Source: JBGPIK01 sp041484845
GTDB taxonomy: Bacteria; Desulfobacterota; Binatia; UBA9968
Assembly (NCBI GenBank): GCA_041484845.1
Contig: JBGPIK010000116.1
Span: forward strand, 1 to 16,408
DNA: 16,408 nt
Reading direction: 5' to 3'
The position numbers and the translations under genes are program-made. The notes beneath the pieces are model-generated. The model was not told where the DNA came from and did no database searches. It saw nothing but the letters and a program-made list of their open reading frames with translations. This document shows positions 14,057-16,408 of the stretch, in pieces. Position 1 is the first letter of the stretch. Each line of letters opens with the position of its first letter.

Positions 14057-16099
14057 ATGAGATTCCCGGCGCACCTTGCATTGTTTTTTATCGCTATCGT
14101 GGCGGTCCGATGCCCGCTGTTCGCCCAGGACCTCGACCAGCGCGACAATTTTGCCAGAGGTTATGCCTTCTATTCCCAAGGGAACTTGCCGCAGGCTAAA
14201 GAGTTTTTTTCCAATGCTCGCGATTCCAGGTTTCGTTTAGCCGATTACAGCCTCTATTACTTGGCTCTCATTGCGTCGAATGAAAGCAAATGGGATGACG
14301 CCCGCCGGATTTTATCGCAGTTGAGACGGCGCTACCCTCAAAGTGTCTGGTTTTATCCAGCGGCGTTTCAGTGGGCAAAGATCGATTTTGCCGAGAAAAA
14401 ATATGCCCACGCGGCAGACACCCTACAAGCTTTGCGTTCCGCCAAGGGGGTAAAGAATGAGGTCATTGAGGAGGCCGTTTACCTTCTCGCTCAAACACAC
14501 GAGGCACAAGAGAATTTCGCCCTGGCTTATGCCCTTTATCGAGAGCTGCGCGACCAATTTCCAAGTTCGCGCTGGACTCCGGCTGCGAGAAAAGACCAAG
14601 CGCGACTGAGAAATAAATTCCCCGAGATCTTCGCCGTTAGTACGCTGCAGTCGATGGCCGAGGAGGCGGACAGGCTGACGCGAGAACGAGAATTCGCCGA
14701 AGCCGAAATTCTTTACAAGAAGCTTATTAACAATGTCACCGAGCCCGACCTGCGCTTAGGCTATCTTGTCAAATTGGCCGCTCTCTATCTGGCGACAGGA
14801 AAGAGAGAGGATGCCATTCCACTTCTTAGCCTCATCGCACGCGATTTCCCCGACAGTTCCGAAGCGCCAAAGGCGCTCTATCAAATCGGGCAGATTCTTT
14901 GGAATCGTCATGACAACGGCCAGGCCCTGGAATACCTTAAACTCGTTCTCGAAAAGTATCCCGCGAGCTCTTACATCGACAGGGCCCAGTATGCTTCCGG
15001 CGATATTTATGAATATTTTGGCAAGAGGGACGAAGCCATTGACGCATATAACAGAGTCATCACACAATTTCCCAGCAGCCAGGTCCGAGGGGACGCCATG
15101 TGGCGGCTCGCCTGGCTCTATTACCGAGCGGCAGAGTGGCAGGCAGCATCAGCCGGATTCGCCGCGCTCGCCGGTCAGGCGAACAATAGTGGATTTCGCA
15201 TTGCTGCGCTCTATTGGCAAGCTCGAAGCGCCGAGAACATGGGCAATGTCGATGCGGCTAAGGAACTCTACGTTCAGATTATCAAAAACGGAGAAGAAAC
15301 TTATTACCAGGGCCTCGCCTTGCGCTGCTTAGAGCGCTTCGGCGTCGGCGTCGAGGAGACAAAAGCATCAGCGACACCCGCGCCCCCGGAACCTGACCCG
15401 CGAATGAGCCCGCAAATTTCTTTTCACCTGAGCCGCGCCCGGGAATTAGCGGCGCTTGCGCTTAACCGAATGGCCGTAGTGGAGCTTGACGAGGTCACGC
15501 GCGCAAATACGCCGGCCCGTCTCCGGTCCATTCTCATGCGCGAATATTTCCGCAATCAGGCGTATGGCCGCAGCCTCGCTCTAGCCAATCAACTGCCCGG
15601 CTCGAACAGCGAGCGAAACCTGTATCGTTTTCCCCTCGCCTTTTGGAAAATGGTGCAGCAACAAGCAGAACAACGAAAAATCGACCCCTATCTAATCCTG
15701 GCCTTAATCCGGCAAGAAAGTTTATTCGATACCCGGGCAAGATCATCGGCCGCCGCCCTGGGTCTTATGCAACTTCTTCCGTCCACCGCTAGGCAAATCG
15801 CGAAAGAAATCGGCATGGCGGCGCCGTCGCGAGAAAACCTGTATGAGCCCGAAGTGAATCTCGCCCTGGGAACACAATATTTAAAGGATCTTCTGCAGCG
15901 CTACTCGAATAACTGGTTCAAGGCCATCGCCGCTTACAATGCCGGAGAAGCGGCCGTCGATCGATGGGAAAAAGAAATTGTCACCGATGACATCGAAGAA
16001 TTCGTTGAACGCATTCCCTACGTTGAAACTCGCGGTTACGTCAAGCTGGTCATGCGCAACCACCGAATCTACAAAAAACTTTACGACACGCAGAAATGA
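14057..16099 (+). CDS. TPR-containing lytic transglycosylase, Slt type
   Basis: This is a periplasmic enzyme of 680 residues that cleaves peptidoglycan between MurNAc and GlcNAc, giving anhydro ends. A signal peptide spans the first 24 or so residues (MRFPAHLALFFIAIVAVRCP, then LFAQ, with cleavage likely after A or Q). A long helical array of TPR-like repeats follows to about residue 430 (for example SQGNLPQAKEFF and YASGDIYEYFGKRDEAIDAY). The catalytic domain at the C-terminus has Glu554 in LIRQESLFD, then GLMQLLPSTA, AYNAGE and ERIPYVETRGYV, all typical of Slt family 1. A GTG three bases upstream (14054) is an equally possible start. The next gene begins 11 bases after the stop, with its ribosome site overlapping the stop codon. 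Confidence 0.93.
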   Translation: MRFPAHLALFFIAIVAVRCPLFAQDLDQRDNFARGYAFYSQGNLPQAKEFFSNARDSRFRLADYSLYYLALIASNESKWDDARRILSQLRRRYPQSVWFYPAAFQWAKIDFAEKKYAHAADTLQALRSAKGVKNEVIEEAVYLLAQTHEAQENFALAYALYRELRDQFPSSRWTPAARKDQARLRNKFPEIFAVSTLQSMAEEADRLTREREFAEAEILYKKLINNVTEPDLRLGYLVKLAALYLATGKREDAIPLLSLIARDFPDSSEAPKALYQIGQILWNRHDNGQALEYLKLVLEKYPASSYIDRAQYASGDIYEYFGKRDEAIDAYNRVITQFPSSQVRGDAMWRLAWLYYRAAEWQAASAGFAALAGQANNSGFRIAALYWQARSAENMGNVDAAKELYVQIIKNGEETYYQGLALRCLERFGVGVEETKASATPAPPEPDPRMSPQISFHLSRARELAALALNRMAVVELDEVTRANTPARLRSILMREYFRNQAYGRSLALANQLPGSNSERNLYRFPLAFWKMVQQQAEQRKIDPYLILALIRQESLFDTRARSSAAALGLMQLLPSTARQIAKEIGMAAPSRENLYEPEVNLALGTQYLKDLLQRYSNNWFKAIAAYNAGEAAVDRWEKEIVTDDIEEFVERIPYVETRGYVKLVMRNHRIYKKLYDTQK

Positions 16100-16110
16100 G
16101 GAGCCGGCGC

Positions 16111-16408
16111 ATGGCTTTGATCGGCATAACCGCGGATTTCGACAACAGCGGCAAGACGCGTGGCCGGGCGGAGCCAGGATCCACGATATATTTGCCAGAG
16201 CGGTACTGCCGGGCGCTCGAGCGGGCGGGCGGCATTCCCGTTATATTGTCGCCGGGCGGCTCCCCTTCGATCGTAAGTCGACTCCTTGACCGCTTGGATG
16301 GGTTGGTTATCAGCGGCGGTGATTTTGATATTCACCCGAGTCTCTATGGTGAAAAGCCAATTAAAGAGCTCGGCGAAATCAAAGAAGAACGCACGGAGTT
16401 TGAGTTGA
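16111..16408 (+). CDS. Partial gamma-glutamyl hydrolase-like peptidase (C26/PuuD family)
   Basis: The first 99 codons of a class I glutamine-amidotransferase-like hydrolase run off the right edge. The start MALIGITADFD, the segment RALERAGGIPVIL, and DGLVISGGDFDIHPSLYGE followed by EERTEFEL are typical of the family, which includes PuuD (gamma-glutamyl-GABA hydrolase). The catalytic Cys and His lie beyond the window, so activity cannot be judged. GAGGAG at 16098-16103 is 7 bases before ATG 16111 and overlaps the preceding TGA, so it is translationally coupled to the transglycosylase. It may act on gamma-glutamyl compounds or peptidoglycan-derived peptides, which is inference from its position. 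Confidence 0.85.
   Translation, partial: MALIGITADFDNSGKTRGRAEPGSTIYLPERYCRALERAGGIPVILSPGGSPSIVSRLLDRLDGLVISGGDFDIHPSLYGEKPIKELGEIKEERTEFEL

Overview
This window is ordinary bacterial chromosome of moderate GC content, probably from a Gram-negative bacterium. It has an exosortase-type PrsK/PrsR two-component pair, a UDP-sugar dehydrogenase for surface polysaccharide, and an exported TPR/Slt-type lytic transglycosylase. The repeat-rich intergenic DNA and frequent TTG/GTG starts fit the loosely 'deltaproteobacterial' lineages (Desulfobacterota/Binatota, NC10 or Tectomicrobia-like). That placement is an impression, not a measurement. I saw no phage, transposase, CRISPR array, tRNA or rRNA.

Left region (1-5576). 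A partial minus-strand gene with a PAS-like N-terminal region leaves the window at base 1. It is divergent from a plus-strand block of prsK (membrane histidine kinase), prsR (sigma-54-dependent response regulator) and a WbpA-type UDP-N-acetylglucosamine 6-dehydrogenase. The three genes are tightly coupled. The divergent spacer holds a near-perfect sigma-54 (-24/-12) promoter 36 bp before the chosen prsK start, and dyad motifs further upstream. Together these suggest a sigma-54-controlled, possibly self-activating regulatory unit tied to extracellular polysaccharide and PEP-CTERM protein production.

Middle region (5577-13718), all minus strand. In transcription order it holds a CoxG/SRPBCC protein, a family 2 glycosyltransferase, a protein with a ParB C-terminal-like domain that overlaps the glycosyltransferase end, a spore-photoproduct-lyase-like radical SAM protein, glutamate racemase (murI), and an unusually long SecA (1199 residues). 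A 27-bp-stem intrinsic terminator separates SecA from the convergent left block. The spacers are packed with inverted repeats and short-period repeats, so these genes probably form several transcription units rather than one operon.

Right region (13719-16408). A spacer with two tandem hairpins, a second copy of a dispersed repeat and a candidate sigma-70 promoter leads into a TPR-containing lytic transglycosylase. Its stop region is coupled to a class I glutamine-amidotransferase-like peptidase (C26/PuuD family) that runs off the right edge.

I found no clearly new multi-gene system. The points most worth a second look are the sigma-54 promoter and dyads before prsK, the two large coiled-coil-like insertions in SecA, the 83-bp out-of-frame overlap between the glycosyltransferase and the ParB-like gene, and the several families of intergenic repeats.
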